A stretch of 35,304 nucleotides of DNA from a virus. Position numbers and translations under genes: made by a program. The DNA lies in IMG/VR virus record IMGVR_UViG_3300017748_000036, positions 1 to 35,304 of that record; one strand, written 5' to 3'. Positions 20,480 to 28,898 of this stretch are shown here, in pieces. Every line of letters begins with the position of its first letter. Positions within the stretch are counted from its first letter, which is position 1. The notes beneath the pieces are model-generated. The model saw only the letters and a list, made by a program, of their open reading frames with translations. It searched no databases and was not told the origin of the DNA.

Positions 20480-21268
20480 CTAACCAAAGTAGTTGTAGGC
20501 ACCAAGGCCAGCTATACCAAGACCTGCAAGCTGCTGCATTGTGCTTGGATCTGGTGTGGACTGTGTGCTGGTTGTCTGCTGCAATGCAGGTACACCACGG
20601 AAGATGTCTGACAAGAAGCCAATCTCTTGGTACGGAAGCGCTTGCTGTGCCAATAGGTTTTGACGTGCGGCATCCAGTTCAGTTTGAGTCTGACCCTGCA
20701 TCAAGCTACCGATTCCAAGAAGCGTATTAATGTCCTGCACACCCATCTGCTGTGCGGCTGTACCCAACTGACCAAATCTTGCAGAGGCTTGCTGTGCAGC
20801 TTGCTGCGCTTGTTGAAACCCTGAAGCCCGAAGCTGACCAGCGGTTCTAGCCTGCTGCTCTAACGTACCACGAGCCAACTCACCAGATGCTACGGCTGAA
20901 CGAGAACCACCAAAGGCTCCTGCACCAAGAGCCTGACCAGCTAGCTGACCTTGCTGCATAGCACCACCACGAGCTATGTCTTGCAAAGACTGATCTACAA
21001 CAGTGCTTTCATATGGATTCATAAATGCGGCTGCGCCACCCGGCCCAGCAAATTGAGTTGCTGCATCTAGATATGGCTGATAGGCACCAACACCAGCGCC
21101 AGCTAATTGTGCCGCTTGCTGCTGCTGTTCAGACAGGCCAGCAACTTGCATTGGCGCATAAGGCATTCCTGTGCCTTTTAGCGCCTTTGCCTGTGCAAAT
21201 ATGTCAGCTAGATACTGTTCCTGAAACGGGGCAAGTCTTTGGGTTACTTCTTGTGTTTGTGTTGCCAT
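20480..21268 (-). CDS. Ala/Gln-rich internal virion-type protein, 262 aa
   Basis: Composition is dominated by Ala, Gln and Gly in long helices: LAPFQEQYLADIFAQAKAL near the N-terminus, AQLAGAGVGAYQPYLDAA, then GSRSAVASGELARGTLEQQA and QQAQQAAQQASARFGQL. The C-terminus carries a Gly/Ala hydrophobic tail (LAGLGIAGLGAYNYFG). Proteins with this signature ('Q..qlaLA..qf', GSRSA and a glycine-rich end) are common in the tail and internal-protein region of marine podoviruses. Role in the virion is inferred. It is followed by a 10-base gap to the 418-aa gene and overlaps the upstream 297-aa gene by one base. Confidence 0.65.
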   Translation of the reverse strand: MATQTQEVTQRLAPFQEQYLADIFAQAKALKGTGMPYAPMQVAGLSEQQQQAAQLAGAGVGAYQPYLDAATQFAGPGGAAAFMNPYESTVVDQSLQDIARGGAMQQGQLAGQALGAGAFGGSRSAVASGELARGTLEQQARTAGQLRASGFQQAQQAAQQASARFGQLGTAAQQMGVQDINTLLGIGSLMQGQTQTELDAARQNLLAQQALPYQEIGFLSDIFRGVPALQQTTSTQSTPDPSTMQQLAGLGIAGLGAYNYFG

Positions 21269-22161
21269 TACGTTGTGGCCTCCAATTCTGCCATCATATC
21301 ATAGAGACGCGCCGCCCCAATGTCTCTATCCCCGCCGCCTGCACCACGCACGGCTTTGGCGGTTAGTACAAATTCTCCATCCGATAATCTAGCAGGCACT
21401 GAGTCAGAGGTGCCTGTTCCGGGTCCAGCGACCTCACCTCTTACGGGTACATCATAACCCATAGCGCCGCCTTCTGCAAACCGTACAGCGTCTACGTCAT
21501 ACTGGAAGTCTGGTCGTTGCGCTGCGCTTTTAGCTTGCGTGTATGCTGCTTTTTGCGCGGGATTATCTAAGTCGTATTTCTCACCTTGGAACATTATATC
21601 CCAAGCTTCACCCTGTGGGTCTGGCTGTCGTGGCCCAGTTTCAGGTTCTTCAGGTCCGCCAAGCAAGCCGAGTGCACCAGCAGCACCAAGACCCAAACTA
21701 CCAGCCATCAAATAATCGCCTGTGTCCATACCACTAAAAAACTCGCCTATACCACCAGAACTAGCAGCACCTTCAGTACCAACAAGTCCTTGTTGCACAC
21801 CGGGGTCTACGCCTGCTGAAGTGTCAAACATAGGTGCTGTTGTTGTTCCTGTTGTTGTAGGCACACCATACAAAGACTGCTGCATATCTGTTGGGCCAAA
21901 CACACTAGAAGTAGATGCCTGCGCTGATTGACTCATTAGGTTTGGTGACACGAAATTGGTAACGCCGTAAGCTAGCGCAGCATTTGTCAAAGCATTGTTG
22001 ACCGATTTGCCGCCAGCTAGACTACCAATCCCAGATCCGAGGGCCGCGCCTGCCGGACCACCGAAGTAAAACCCAGCAGCGGTGCCTGCTAAAGATAGCA
22101 AGTCACCTGTGTCAGTGTCACCCAACCCCAATGCTTTTCCAAGATCACCAAATAATGCCAT
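21268..22161 (-). CDS. Virion protein with glycine-zipper N-terminus, 297 aa
   Basis: Residues about 20-50 form a Gly/Ala zipper (FYFGGPAGAALGSGIGSLAGG), and a second such segment lies at about 150-165 (GSLGLGAAGALGLLGG); both could insert into a membrane. The C-terminus has GEVAGPGTGTSDSVPARLSD, then GEFVLTAKAVRG, a motif that recurs at the C-termini of phage internal and tail proteins. Together with the preceding and following genes this points to a component of the DNA-ejection apparatus. No enzymatic domain seen. The function is inferred. Confidence 0.65.
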   Translation of the reverse strand: MALFGDLGKALGLGDTDTGDLLSLAGTAAGFYFGGPAGAALGSGIGSLAGGKSVNNALTNAALAYGVTNFVSPNLMSQSAQASTSSVFGPTDMQQSLYGVPTTTGTTTAPMFDTSAGVDPGVQQGLVGTEGAASSGGIGEFFSGMDTGDYLMAGSLGLGAAGALGLLGGPEEPETGPRQPDPQGEAWDIMFQGEKYDLDNPAQKAAYTQAKSAAQRPDFQYDVDAVRFAEGGAMGYDVPVRGEVAGPGTGTSDSVPARLSDGEFVLTAKAVRGAGGGDRDIGAARLYDMMAELEATT

Positions 22162-22388
22162 TACGCTACCTTTACCGTACCACTGTCATTATACAGTGCT
22201 CCTGTCTCAAGTCCAGTGGCGCTTGTAGGCAGGTCAGTTAGTGTTATTTTAGTGCCACGCAACTGACCGGGGTTGCGTTCCTGTTCAATAAATATTTCCA
22301 GTGCCCTAACAAGATCCTGCATATACGAAGCAGTGTAATCTTGCGGCGGTTCTGGTAGTCTTGGTGGTGCAATTTCGTTGCTAGCCAT
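22161..22388 (-). CDS. Small conserved-type virion-region protein, 75 aa
   Basis: Begins MASNEIAPPRLPEPPQDYTA, then a helix (MQDLVRALEIFIEQERNPG) and a beta-like C-terminus (GALYNDSGTVKVA). The Pro-rich start followed by a single helix and a 'TDLPTS..GLETGALY' strand region is a pattern seen in small marine phage proteins near tail genes, as far as I recall. The C-terminal part is like the short collar-type domains that end fibre proteins. One-base overlaps join it to both neighbours. Function unknown. Confidence 0.6.
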   Translation of the reverse strand: MASNEIAPPRLPEPPQDYTASYMQDLVRALEIFIEQERNPGQLRGTKITLTDLPTSATGLETGALYNDSGTVKVA

Positions 22389-25300
22389 TAGCGTCTACCA
22401 TCCGGTCTTATGTCTACTCGTGGGCTACCCAGCTTCCACTTAGATCCAAGGGCCGTGCTTTCAACTCTAAAGGCAAAGGACCTGCCACGGATTCTAGCGT
22501 GTACTTGGTTTGTGTATTCTTCTACAGGTGTAACCTGCGTCCTAGTTGCGGTGCCAGACCCTGTGTTGTTAAAGTCTTCTCCCGGGAAGTTACGCGCCTT
22601 TATAGTAAATGTGGCCTGCGGTGTACTCAGAGCCGTAGATCCGGCAAATGTCAGATCCGGCACGATCCTACGGATATACAAGAAATGATCCCCGTCCTGT
22701 ATGTCCATAGCTGCTGACTCAATATATGAAGTCATTGCAGAGCCGTCGTCATCGTGACCAAACTCGTGATTGTATAGATACCCACCTTCTGTAGCTAAAG
22801 GGAAGTTCCGAGTTCCACGGTCCAACCACGCATTTCTTGAGAGCGTACCGTAATACCATATCTTATCTAGATAATTGTATACCACATAACGATCATTGTC
22901 TGTAGCACCTGAAGATGAATAAAACCAAACCGCCTCACCAAACTCAGAGTTTACACCAGCATATACTTTGTCTAGCTGCTCAATATTTATGTCCTGAAAC
23001 ACATGATCCTTGACAGTGCAGGGTAGCTGAGTTGTCTGACCAGCGTAGACATAGAAGTTATCGATGCCCATCCAGAACACAAAATCTTCGGTTGCTGCAA
23101 CCGCATTGGGACCAGCGATAGTGATGTTGTTGGCTAGCTGCTGTAAACCAAAGGTAAACGGCGGACCGATAAATCTGAGTGAGTTAAGAGCCGTGTCTGT
23201 CCACACCAAGATCTCACGTTTTGTTTCGATGGCTTTTACAAAGGTAGACCCAGAGCCAAGACGTAAATCTCCAGCGGTGTTAGTCGCGGCTGGATACCAA
23301 GTGGTGGGATTTTCCTGACTTGAAAAGCGAATCAATAAAGGATCTTGTACTCCGTCACCTTGAACTGCGGTTGGATCGCTATTGATAGCATCACAACCAA
23401 AAGCAAGGACGTGACGGTCACGGTCAGATACCATGACCTGCTTGCATTTTGTAGGAACAGATGTCTTTGTGCCAGTTATCGTAGATAACTCTTTTGCTCG
23501 TGCACCTGTGCCAAGACTTCTCTCCCAGTAAAAGATATTAGAGTCTCTTGGATTGATGAGCAGATCTTCGCCAAAATTATCATGTGACCACAGTCTAATC
23601 TGCGTAGTTGTAGTCAAACCACCAGATGCTGCCTGTCCCCACCCGAAGTAGTCATTATTTGCGTCGGCGTTACCTTTTATGAGGGTGACCAGTGTCCCAT
23701 CAGCATGAGTTCTTGCTACAACAAAAGAACCAGTCCCCGCTAAATTTGTAGATGCACCTGATCCGGCGTGACCTCGCACAACGGTAAGATCGTTAGTAGC
23801 CACGTTTGTCACAAAAACAAATTCAAGTTGTGGAGCAGCAGCGGTTGGATCACCAAGAAGCAGTATATCGTTTGCTACTATCCCCGTGGCACTGGCGACT
23901 GTTAGTGTTGTGTCTGTTGAACTAAAGGTGCCACCTTCGTTGATTGTGGTTTGAAGTGGACTTGATGTTAATCCACCATACAATCCCGCACCCCAACCAG
24001 TACCACCAACCGTCGTGTCTAATCCTACATTTATTTGATAATTTGCTATCGTAGGAAAACTACGACCAGTGACGGTAAGTGTTAAATTGTTTGCACTGGT
24101 CGAGCCACCAATATTTGCTCCAGCTAAAGTTATAGTGTCATTGACAGCGTATCCTGTGCCAATTGCGGTTATTGCATCTACCGCATAAACACCCGAACCG
24201 TTAACTGATACTGTAAATGCTGCACCAGAGCCGCTGCCACTGGTGCTTGCTTGTGTGACACCGCTAAATGAAACAGTGGTTAGATCAGTTATAGTAAGAA
24301 CCAAATCGTTAGCTGGAGTTCCACCACCAATTGAGGCGGTGTTACCGCTAGAATTTGTGCCAGTGCTGTTGTTGCCAGCTATGGTTATTGTATCATTGAT
24401 TGCATATCCCGATCCGATAGCAGTGATTGCGTCTACCGTATAACCGCCCTGACCATCAGTTGTTATAGTAAATTTAGCCCCTGACCCACTACCGCTTGTG
24501 CTTGTTTGAACGACATCTGTGAAAGTGCCTGTACCTATAGATGTTCCTGAAAGCTGTGTGACAGTCAAAACTATATCATTGGCTGGAGTCGTACCACCCA
24601 CGCTGGTTCCAGCAATAGTGATTGTATCGTCTACAGCATAGCTTGAACCTACGGCTGATACGCTTATACTGTAACCACCCTCTCCGTTCGTTGTTACACT
24701 AAACTGTGCGCTTGAACCACTGCCACTGGTACTTGTTTGAGCTACGCTATTGTGCGTTGTGCTGCCGACAGAAGAGCCAGCAAGGTGCGTTATAGTGAGC
24801 GTTAGGTCATGCGTTCCTTTTGTACCGCCAAGGTTTTGACCTTCTATCACTATTTCTTCACCGACAACGTAACCAGATCCAATGGCAGTCACAGTCACGG
24901 TATAGTTCCCAGAGCCAGCGACTACGGTAAATGTTGCGCCTGCCCCAGATCCGCTCGTGGTTGTTTGAACAACACCTGTGGTTGTTGCACTACCTGTAGA
25001 GGCACCAGAAATAGTGACATTACCAACACCATTACTACTTGGAGATGAAAACGTAAGAGCGCCAACACCTGTGCCAGCCGCACCAACGGTAACTGTTTTT
25101 ATACTTGTTCCACTAACACCTGTACCGGAAAGACTGACCGCTCCAACACCACCGCCACCCACTCCGCTATCACCAGAGGTGGCAGTTTTAGATGTGCCAG
25201 CAGAGGTAACAGTTGTAACCCCACCGTTTGTTGCAGTGGCAACTGTTATTGTTAGGTTGTTAGCTGAAGTGGCTCCGCCAAGACTCGCTCCATTTATAGT

Positions 25301-25948
25301 TATCGTGTCATTAGGTGCATATCCAGTTCCAGCCGATGTAATTGAAGAAACTGTATAACCACCGTTTCCGTCCGTGGTTACGGTAAACTCAGCACCGCTG
25401 CCTGTTCCACTAGTGGCATTTTGAGTAACTTGAGTAAATGTTTTAACGAAATCATTAATAAATATTTCATAACTTGCAGCGTTTACAACTCTAGTCACTT
25501 GATGTTCTGCGTTCAATAATGCAGCCGTTATATTCCCGCCTAAACCTTCGGCATTGGTAAAAGTAACAAAGTCGTTTTCGTTGGCACCATGATTATTCTG
25601 ATTTACAGTTACTGTTCCGCTGCCGTTGGTGGCAGAGAACGTCACGTCACCTTGCGTTGTTGTGCTGCGTATTGGAGTGACATCGTTGAACGACTCACCT
25701 TCTTCAACATAATATTTAAGATGTGTACCCACACCCAGAAAATCTGAACCATCAAGAGCAATCCAGTTATGCAGTGCCCTCGCTGACCCCAAATAGGTGC
25801 TAGATGCGTACTTAACCCAGCCACCAATTTTTTCAGGATACCCCAAACGAAAACGCACCTTATCACCGTCACGCCATCCACCCTCATTTGAGTATGAGGT
25901 AAGGTCGTTATTGATGCCCGGTCTGAATTGTAGTTTGGATAATGGCAC
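22388..25948 (-). CDS. Tail stabilisation/tubular-type protein with inserted repeats
   Basis: A 1186-aa protein whose ends belong together. Residues 1-95 (KLQFRPGINNDLTSYSNEGG, then RFRLGYPEKIGGW) and about 770-1186 (RLWSHDNFGEDLLINP, NIFYWER, ENPTTWYP) are typical of the P22 gp10-like or T7 gp12-like tail proteins of podoviruses, which close the tail and form a beta-propeller-like ring. Between them, at about 173-628, five tandem repeats of roughly 65-80 residues are inserted, followed by a small domain to about 770. Relatives without the insert would be about 700 aa. Likely surface exposed and potentially receptor- or surface-binding. Confidence 0.75.
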   Translation of the reverse strand: MPLSKLQFRPGINNDLTSYSNEGGWRDGDKVRFRLGYPEKIGGWVKYASSTYLGSARALHNWIALDGSDFLGVGTHLKYYVEEGESFNDVTPIRSTTTQGDVTFSATNGSGTVTVNQNNHGANENDFVTFTNAEGLGGNITAALLNAEHQVTRVVNAASYEIFINDFVKTFTQVTQNATSGTGSGAEFTVTTDGNGGYTVSSITSAGTGYAPNDTITINGASLGGATSANNLTITVATATNGGVTTVTSAGTSKTATSGDSGVGGGGVGAVSLSGTGVSGTSIKTVTVGAAGTGVGALTFSSPSSNGVGNVTISGASTGSATTTGVVQTTTSGSGAGATFTVVAGSGNYTVTVTAIGSGYVVGEEIVIEGQNLGGTKGTHDLTLTITHLAGSSVGSTTHNSVAQTSTSGSGSSAQFSVTTNGEGGYSISVSAVGSSYAVDDTITIAGTSVGGTTPANDIVLTVTQLSGTSIGTGTFTDVVQTSTSGSGSGAKFTITTDGQGGYTVDAITAIGSGYAINDTITIAGNNSTGTNSSGNTASIGGGTPANDLVLTITDLTTVSFSGVTQASTSGSGSGAAFTVSVNGSGVYAVDAITAIGTGYAVNDTITLAGANIGGSTSANNLTLTVTGRSFPTIANYQINVGLDTTVGGTGWGAGLYGGLTSSPLQTTINEGGTFSSTDTTLTVASATGIVANDILLLGDPTAAAPQLEFVFVTNVATNDLTVVRGHAGSGASTNLAGTGSFVVARTHADGTLVTLIKGNADANNDYFGWGQAASGGLTTTTQIRLWSHDNFGEDLLINPRDSNIFYWERSLGTGARAKELSTITGTKTSVPTKCKQVMVSDRDRHVLAFGCDAINSDPTAVQGDGVQDPLLIRFSSQENPTTWYPAATNTAGDLRLGSGSTFVKAIETKREILVWTDTALNSLRFIGPPFTFGLQQLANNITIAGPNAVAATEDFVFWMGIDNFYVYAGQTTQLPCTVKDHVFQDINIEQLDKVYAGVNSEFGEAVWFYSSSGATDNDRYVVYNYLDKIWYYGTLSRNAWLDRGTRNFPLATEGGYLYNHEFGHDDDGSAMTSYIESAAMDIQDGDHFLYIRRIVPDLTFAGSTALSTPQATFTIKARNFPGEDFNNTGSGTATRTQVTPVEEYTNQVHARIRGRSFAFRVESTALGSKWKLGSPRVDIRPDGRR
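24065..25432 (-). repeat. Five-copy beta-repeat array inside tail protein
   Basis: Copies start near residues 173, 326, 402, 479 and 563 of the 1186-aa protein. Each follows the consensus TSGSGSGAxFTV, then GGYTV, then ITAIGSGYAxNDTITIAG, then GGTxxANDLTLTVT. The first two copies are separated by about 90 residues of a Gly/Val/Ser-rich segment, and copy 4 carries a 14-residue Asn/Ser insertion. The repeats are diverged at DNA level, so they are old enough to be held by selection rather than by recent slippage. Confidence 0.75.
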
Positions 25949-25959
25949 GACGATTTCCT

Positions 25960-26976
25960 TTAGGCTTGAGGTCCTGTGATTGTACCACTGTTTGTTAGTG
26001 TAACAAAGCTACTGCCTCTAATTGATTTGCCAGCAGCGCCGCCAGCAGAACCATTTGAAACACTGCCGTTAGAGCCAGAAGAACCAGCATTTCCAAAAGC
26101 CCCGCCCGAACCACCAGTACCAGCATTAGCGCCGCCAGCACTCCCGCCGCCAGCACTTTGATTATACCCAGACCCCGAACCACCAGCACCACCACTTGTG
26201 GAGCCGGTGCTTTGACCTTTGCGGTAGCACTGAATTCTACAAGTCTCCCCTCCTTGTGTTTGATAAGTTGCATACTGAAAAACGCCCGAAGAATACCCAT
26301 CATATCCAGTGTATGGATTAGGACAATAATTGCCTACGTTAGTGTATGAAGTACCGCTATTGCCTGAAAAACCAAGACTGGGACACTCGCTACCGCTTGT
26401 GACAAAAACATAATATGTGGTGGTGCCAGATGTAGTGGTTTGAGATCCGCTTCCACCTGTCCCGCCACCGCCACCGCCCGAGCGGATGGTCCCGTTATTT
26501 ACTAAGGTGCATGCAACATCAGCTTCAAAAGCGTCACCCCCAGCCGCGCCAGCCGCGCCCCCAGCACCTGTTATAGTACCGTTATTGGTTATGCTGATAG
26601 AGCCAGATAGACCCGTGTTTATCTGTAGAGCCTCGTTTGATGTGCTTGTCGCCCCCAGTTCAACACCGGAGTTGATAATAATTTGTTTTGGATAATCTAC
26701 GGCGTAATCAGAACCAAACACAGTTGACGCATTTTGATTGGTTGCACCTGATGAATATGTTTTACGAAAAGCCCTAGCTGTGTTCTTGAAATCATCTAAA
26801 GATATAACGCCACTAGTAGGTACGCTAGCAGCGGCATTTGTTAAACCCCCCACAGTGGGGTCTAAAATGTTGCTGCCGCTTCTGTATAACTGCGAAAAAC
26901 TAACAGAGTTGTTATTGCCCCCTATATACTCTGTTCGCAAATCACTAAACGATATGTTAGTGGATCCTATAGGCAT
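25960..26976 (-). CDS. Glycine-rich adhesin-like tail protein, 338 aa
   Basis: The N-terminal 60 residues (ISFSDLRTEYIGGNNNSVSF) are a small attachment-type domain. A middle beta region has the repeated phrase NNGTITGAGG and NNGTIRSGGG, and the C-terminal half consists of Gly/Ser/Ala-rich stretches broken by short Cys/Tyr-rich loops (ECPSLG, YCPNPYTGYDGY, ETCRIQCYRK). Polyglycine segments alternating with variable loops are the hallmark of gp38-type receptor-binding adhesins of T4-like phages, where the loops set host range. It lies directly downstream of the fibre cassettes and 11 bases upstream of the 1186-aa protein. The adhesin role is inferred from composition. Confidence 0.65.
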   Translation of the reverse strand: MPIGSTNISFSDLRTEYIGGNNNSVSFSQLYRSGSNILDPTVGGLTNAAASVPTSGVISLDDFKNTARAFRKTYSSGATNQNASTVFGSDYAVDYPKQIIINSGVELGATSTSNEALQINTGLSGSISITNNGTITGAGGAAGAAGGDAFEADVACTLVNNGTIRSGGGGGGTGGSGSQTTTSGTTTYYVFVTSGSECPSLGFSGNSGTSYTNVGNYCPNPYTGYDGYSSGVFQYATYQTQGGETCRIQCYRKGQSTGSTSGGAGGSGSGYNQSAGGGSAGGANAGTGGSGGAFGNAGSSGSNGSVSNGSAGGAAGKSIRGSSFVTLTNSGTITGPQA

Positions 26977-27644
26977 TATGGAGACCCAAATCCTGTTATG
27001 TCTTGAGCAGATGTTAGAGAGCCGTTACTCGCTATCTTCAAAACAGTGGTGCCGTTGTATTTAAAGAGTAAGTCATTGTCCCCAGAATCTAAAACTACCT
27101 CCCACTTGCTAGTTCCGAACTTCAAGCTCTGACCACCCATAAGGATGTCGTTTGAGTTTGCGTCAAGATCTCCACCAAGCTGCGGGGTAGTGTCATCGAC
27201 TAAATCATTTTTGTTATTGAATAATTCAGTGACAACTCCGCTAGATCCGCCACCATCTGCCGTCACTTCTTTTACAACACCAGCGGCTATGCTTACAGAG
27301 TTACTTGAAGATGGAGTTACACCTTTGTAAACGACGGTGCATGTTTGATTCGTACCGTTTTTTATAATGAAGTTTTTCTTCTGATCGGTTGGAGTTATCT
27401 CTAGTTCAAAAGAGGCACCCGGAGTGCCTGTCAAAAGAATTACTTTATTCATTCCGTTGGTGACAGTTCCATCTATTGTCTCAAGATCAAACGCTGTGCC
27501 AGAGTTACAAGTTATGGTTGTTTGACCATGTAGACCTGCATCTATAATATCAAAGTTGTTATTTGTTGTTGCACCCCAAGAACCCGCCTGCTCACCAGAG
27601 CCGGGTTTTTCTATACCGGAGTTAGCTGTGTATGAAGATGCCAT
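26976..27644 (-). CDS. Tail-fibre-type protein, 222 aa
   Basis: Starts with ANSGIEKPGSGEQAGSWGAT, then NNNFDIIDAGL, a conserved opening of fibre or baseplate-associated proteins in marine phages. Then come beta-rich regions (VILLTGTPGASFELEI, NFIIKNGTNQTCTVVY) and a C-terminal part with TPQLGGDLDANSNDI and FKYNGTTVLKI, a module found in many phage fibres. All beta, no catalytic motifs. It shares a one-base overlap with the adhesin-like gene, which it may support or attach. Assignment is by motif and context. Confidence 0.65.
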   Translation of the reverse strand: MASSYTANSGIEKPGSGEQAGSWGATTNNNFDIIDAGLHGQTTITCNSGTAFDLETIDGTVTNGMNKVILLTGTPGASFELEITPTDQKKNFIIKNGTNQTCTVVYKGVTPSSSNSVSIAAGVVKEVTADGGGSSGVVTELFNNKNDLVDDTTPQLGGDLDANSNDILMGGQSLKFGTSKWEVVLDSGDNDLLFKYNGTTVLKIASNGSLTSAQDITGFGSP

Positions 27645-28358
27645 CTAAACCACCATATCTGTCCAAGTTTCTATTGTATCACTAGCGTTTACTTCTGTCC
27701 ATGTACCGCCAGTGTGCGTAATAGCTGACCACGGATCCGGCGCAACTCTCTCAATGCCCGTCCACAATATAGCACCATTTGTCGTCTTAACAAACACCGC
27801 TTCAATAGTAGCAGTTCCCTCTTCTATAAAAGTGCCAACAGCAGTCTTAACAAACACCGCTTCAAGGTCACTAGATATTGACATCAACCTAGCGCCTACT
27901 AAAGTCTGTGTGAAATCAGCAGACTGTTCAGATGTAGCTAATCGTAATCTAGTACCTACTAAAGTCTGTGTGAAATCAGCAGACTGTTCAGAAACTCCAT
28001 GCTTTATAAGCCTCGCTATCGTAGTTTGAATAGCAGATGCTGTTAGCTCTGATACAGCAATTCCTACAAATGTTCCTGTTGTAGTTTGATCAAACTGGGT
28101 TGTGATAACCGCAGCACCAGTGCCGATAACTTCCCCAGAAACCGACTGTGTGAAGTTGGCGCTTGCTTCTAGTATACCAAGCAAAACCTCAACAGCTATG
28201 GAAGTTTTACTTGATGTGCCAATCATGTAAGAAGTGCCGACAAACACGGGGCTTGCAGTGCTAGTCTGATCAAACTGAGATGTAGCTGTAGCCGTTGCTG
28301 CTCTTAGTATGGCAGCTTCCGATAAAGATCGTGCAGCTATGGCGTCAAAAGCAAACAT
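27645..28358 (-). CDS. Repeat-containing tail/virion protein, 237 aa
   Basis: The centre and C-terminal half consist of about ten loosely related 20-residue units of the form (S/A)xxxADFTQTLVGTRL or AxFVKTxxGTFI. Two adjacent units are identical over 12 residues at protein level and over 38 bases at DNA level. The N-terminus (FAFDAIAARSLSEAAILRA) is helical. The C-terminus (PDPWSAITHTGGTWTEV, TIETWTDMVV) is aromatic-rich. The pattern suggests an extended beta-solenoid or coiled rod. No family recognised. It is joined by a one-base gap to the 120-aa gene and ends against the 222-aa fibre protein. Confidence 0.6.
   Translation of the reverse strand: MFAFDAIAARSLSEAAILRAATATATSQFDQTSTASPVFVGTSYMIGTSSKTSIAVEVLLGILEASANFTQSVSGEVIGTGAAVITTQFDQTTTGTFVGIAVSELTASAIQTTIARLIKHGVSEQSADFTQTLVGTRLRLATSEQSADFTQTLVGARLMSISSDLEAVFVKTAVGTFIEEGTATIEAVFVKTTNGAILWTGIERVAPDPWSAITHTGGTWTEVNASDTIETWTDMVV
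27784..27992 (-). repeat. 60-bp (20-codon) tandem units
   Basis: GTCTTAACAAACACCGCTTC recurs exactly 60 bases apart (from 27784 and from 27844). A 38-base block (27895-27932) recurs without change at 27955-27992, again 60 bases apart. The period equals 20 codons, so the frame is preserved. The 38-base identity implies recent duplication or gene conversion within the 237-aa gene. Confidence 0.85.
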
Positions 28359-28359
28359 T

Positions 28360-28722
28360 TTATTCTTCCGGGTACTTTTTCTTTATCTCAGCAACATGCG
28401 CTTGCCATGCTTCAAGGCCATTTTCTGTTATATACTCTAGCTGACTCATGGGATCTCCGTAAGCAACCACCCTTTTCCGTAGCCAAGTTGGTACAACTTC
28501 AGGCTCATCTTCTACTGGGGCAGGCTTGACGCTAGCTGTGCTAGTCAACCCTTTAGACACAAAGCTAGGGGCAACCCCAATCTTAGGAGCAAACTGATGT
28601 GCGGCATCATCAAGATCTTCCTGTGTCATATCAGAAGATAAAATAATCTCTGCCCAGCTACCATCAGAGTATCTAAGTGTAGCTATTCCATTTTCTAGTT
28701 TTTCTACTGTGTACTGTGTCAT
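28360..28722 (-). CDS. Hypothetical late protein, 120 aa
   Basis: ATG at 28722 forms an ATGA overlap with the stop of the upstream Cys-rich gene and is preferred to an in-frame GTG (28743) or ATG (28728). The N-terminal half is a small beta domain (TQYTVEKLENGIATLRYSDG, then WAEIIL) followed by a helix (TQEDLDDAAHQFAPK). The C-terminal half has a Pro/Glu linker (KPAPVEDEPEVVPTWL) and a terminal helix (AWQAHVAEIKKKYPEE). It might be an assembly chaperone or small tail factor; no family recognised. Confidence 0.6.
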   Translation of the reverse strand: MTQYTVEKLENGIATLRYSDGSWAEIILSSDMTQEDLDDAAHQFAPKIGVAPSFVSKGLTSTASVKPAPVEDEPEVVPTWLRKRVVAYGDPMSQLEYITENGLEAWQAHVAEIKKKYPEE

Positions 28723-28898
28723 TTCCATTTTTCCAATGGGCACCTTGCATTTTGCAAATGCACTTTAACCTTCATTATACACATGCACTTCTTGCATTGC
28801 GAAATAGACTTTCTATACCACTCACATTCTTTGCATATAGCTAATCGTTCATCAGGAATCACGATAAACTTCAATCTGCGCCTAGCATCAGTCAGCAT
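28719..28898 (-). CDS. Small Cys-rich zinc-binding protein, 59 aa
   Basis: ATG at 28898 to TGA at 28719-28721. Pattern: ERLAICKECEWYRK, then QCKKCMCIMKVK, then ARCPLEKWK. This CxxC / CxxCxC / C-P-x-x-K-W arrangement matches small phage proteins (DUF6171-like) that usually read 'CK.C......C..CGC.m..K..L..a.CP..kW'. It probably binds zinc; role unknown. It overlaps the next gene by 4 bases and the previous by 11. Easily missed by gene finders because of its length, but the motif is strong. Confidence 0.7.
   Translation of the reverse strand: MLTDARRRLKFIVIPDERLAICKECEWYRKSISQCKKCMCIMKVKVHLQNARCPLEKWK

Noticed and set aside
22410-25358. Several plus-strand open frames inside the 1186-aa tail gene and the adjacent adhesin gene (Val/Pro/Leu/Thr-rich).
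   Set aside because: They mirror the Gly/Thr/Asn-rich coding of the minus-strand repeats, lack ribosome binding sites and oppose the direction of all neighbouring genes.
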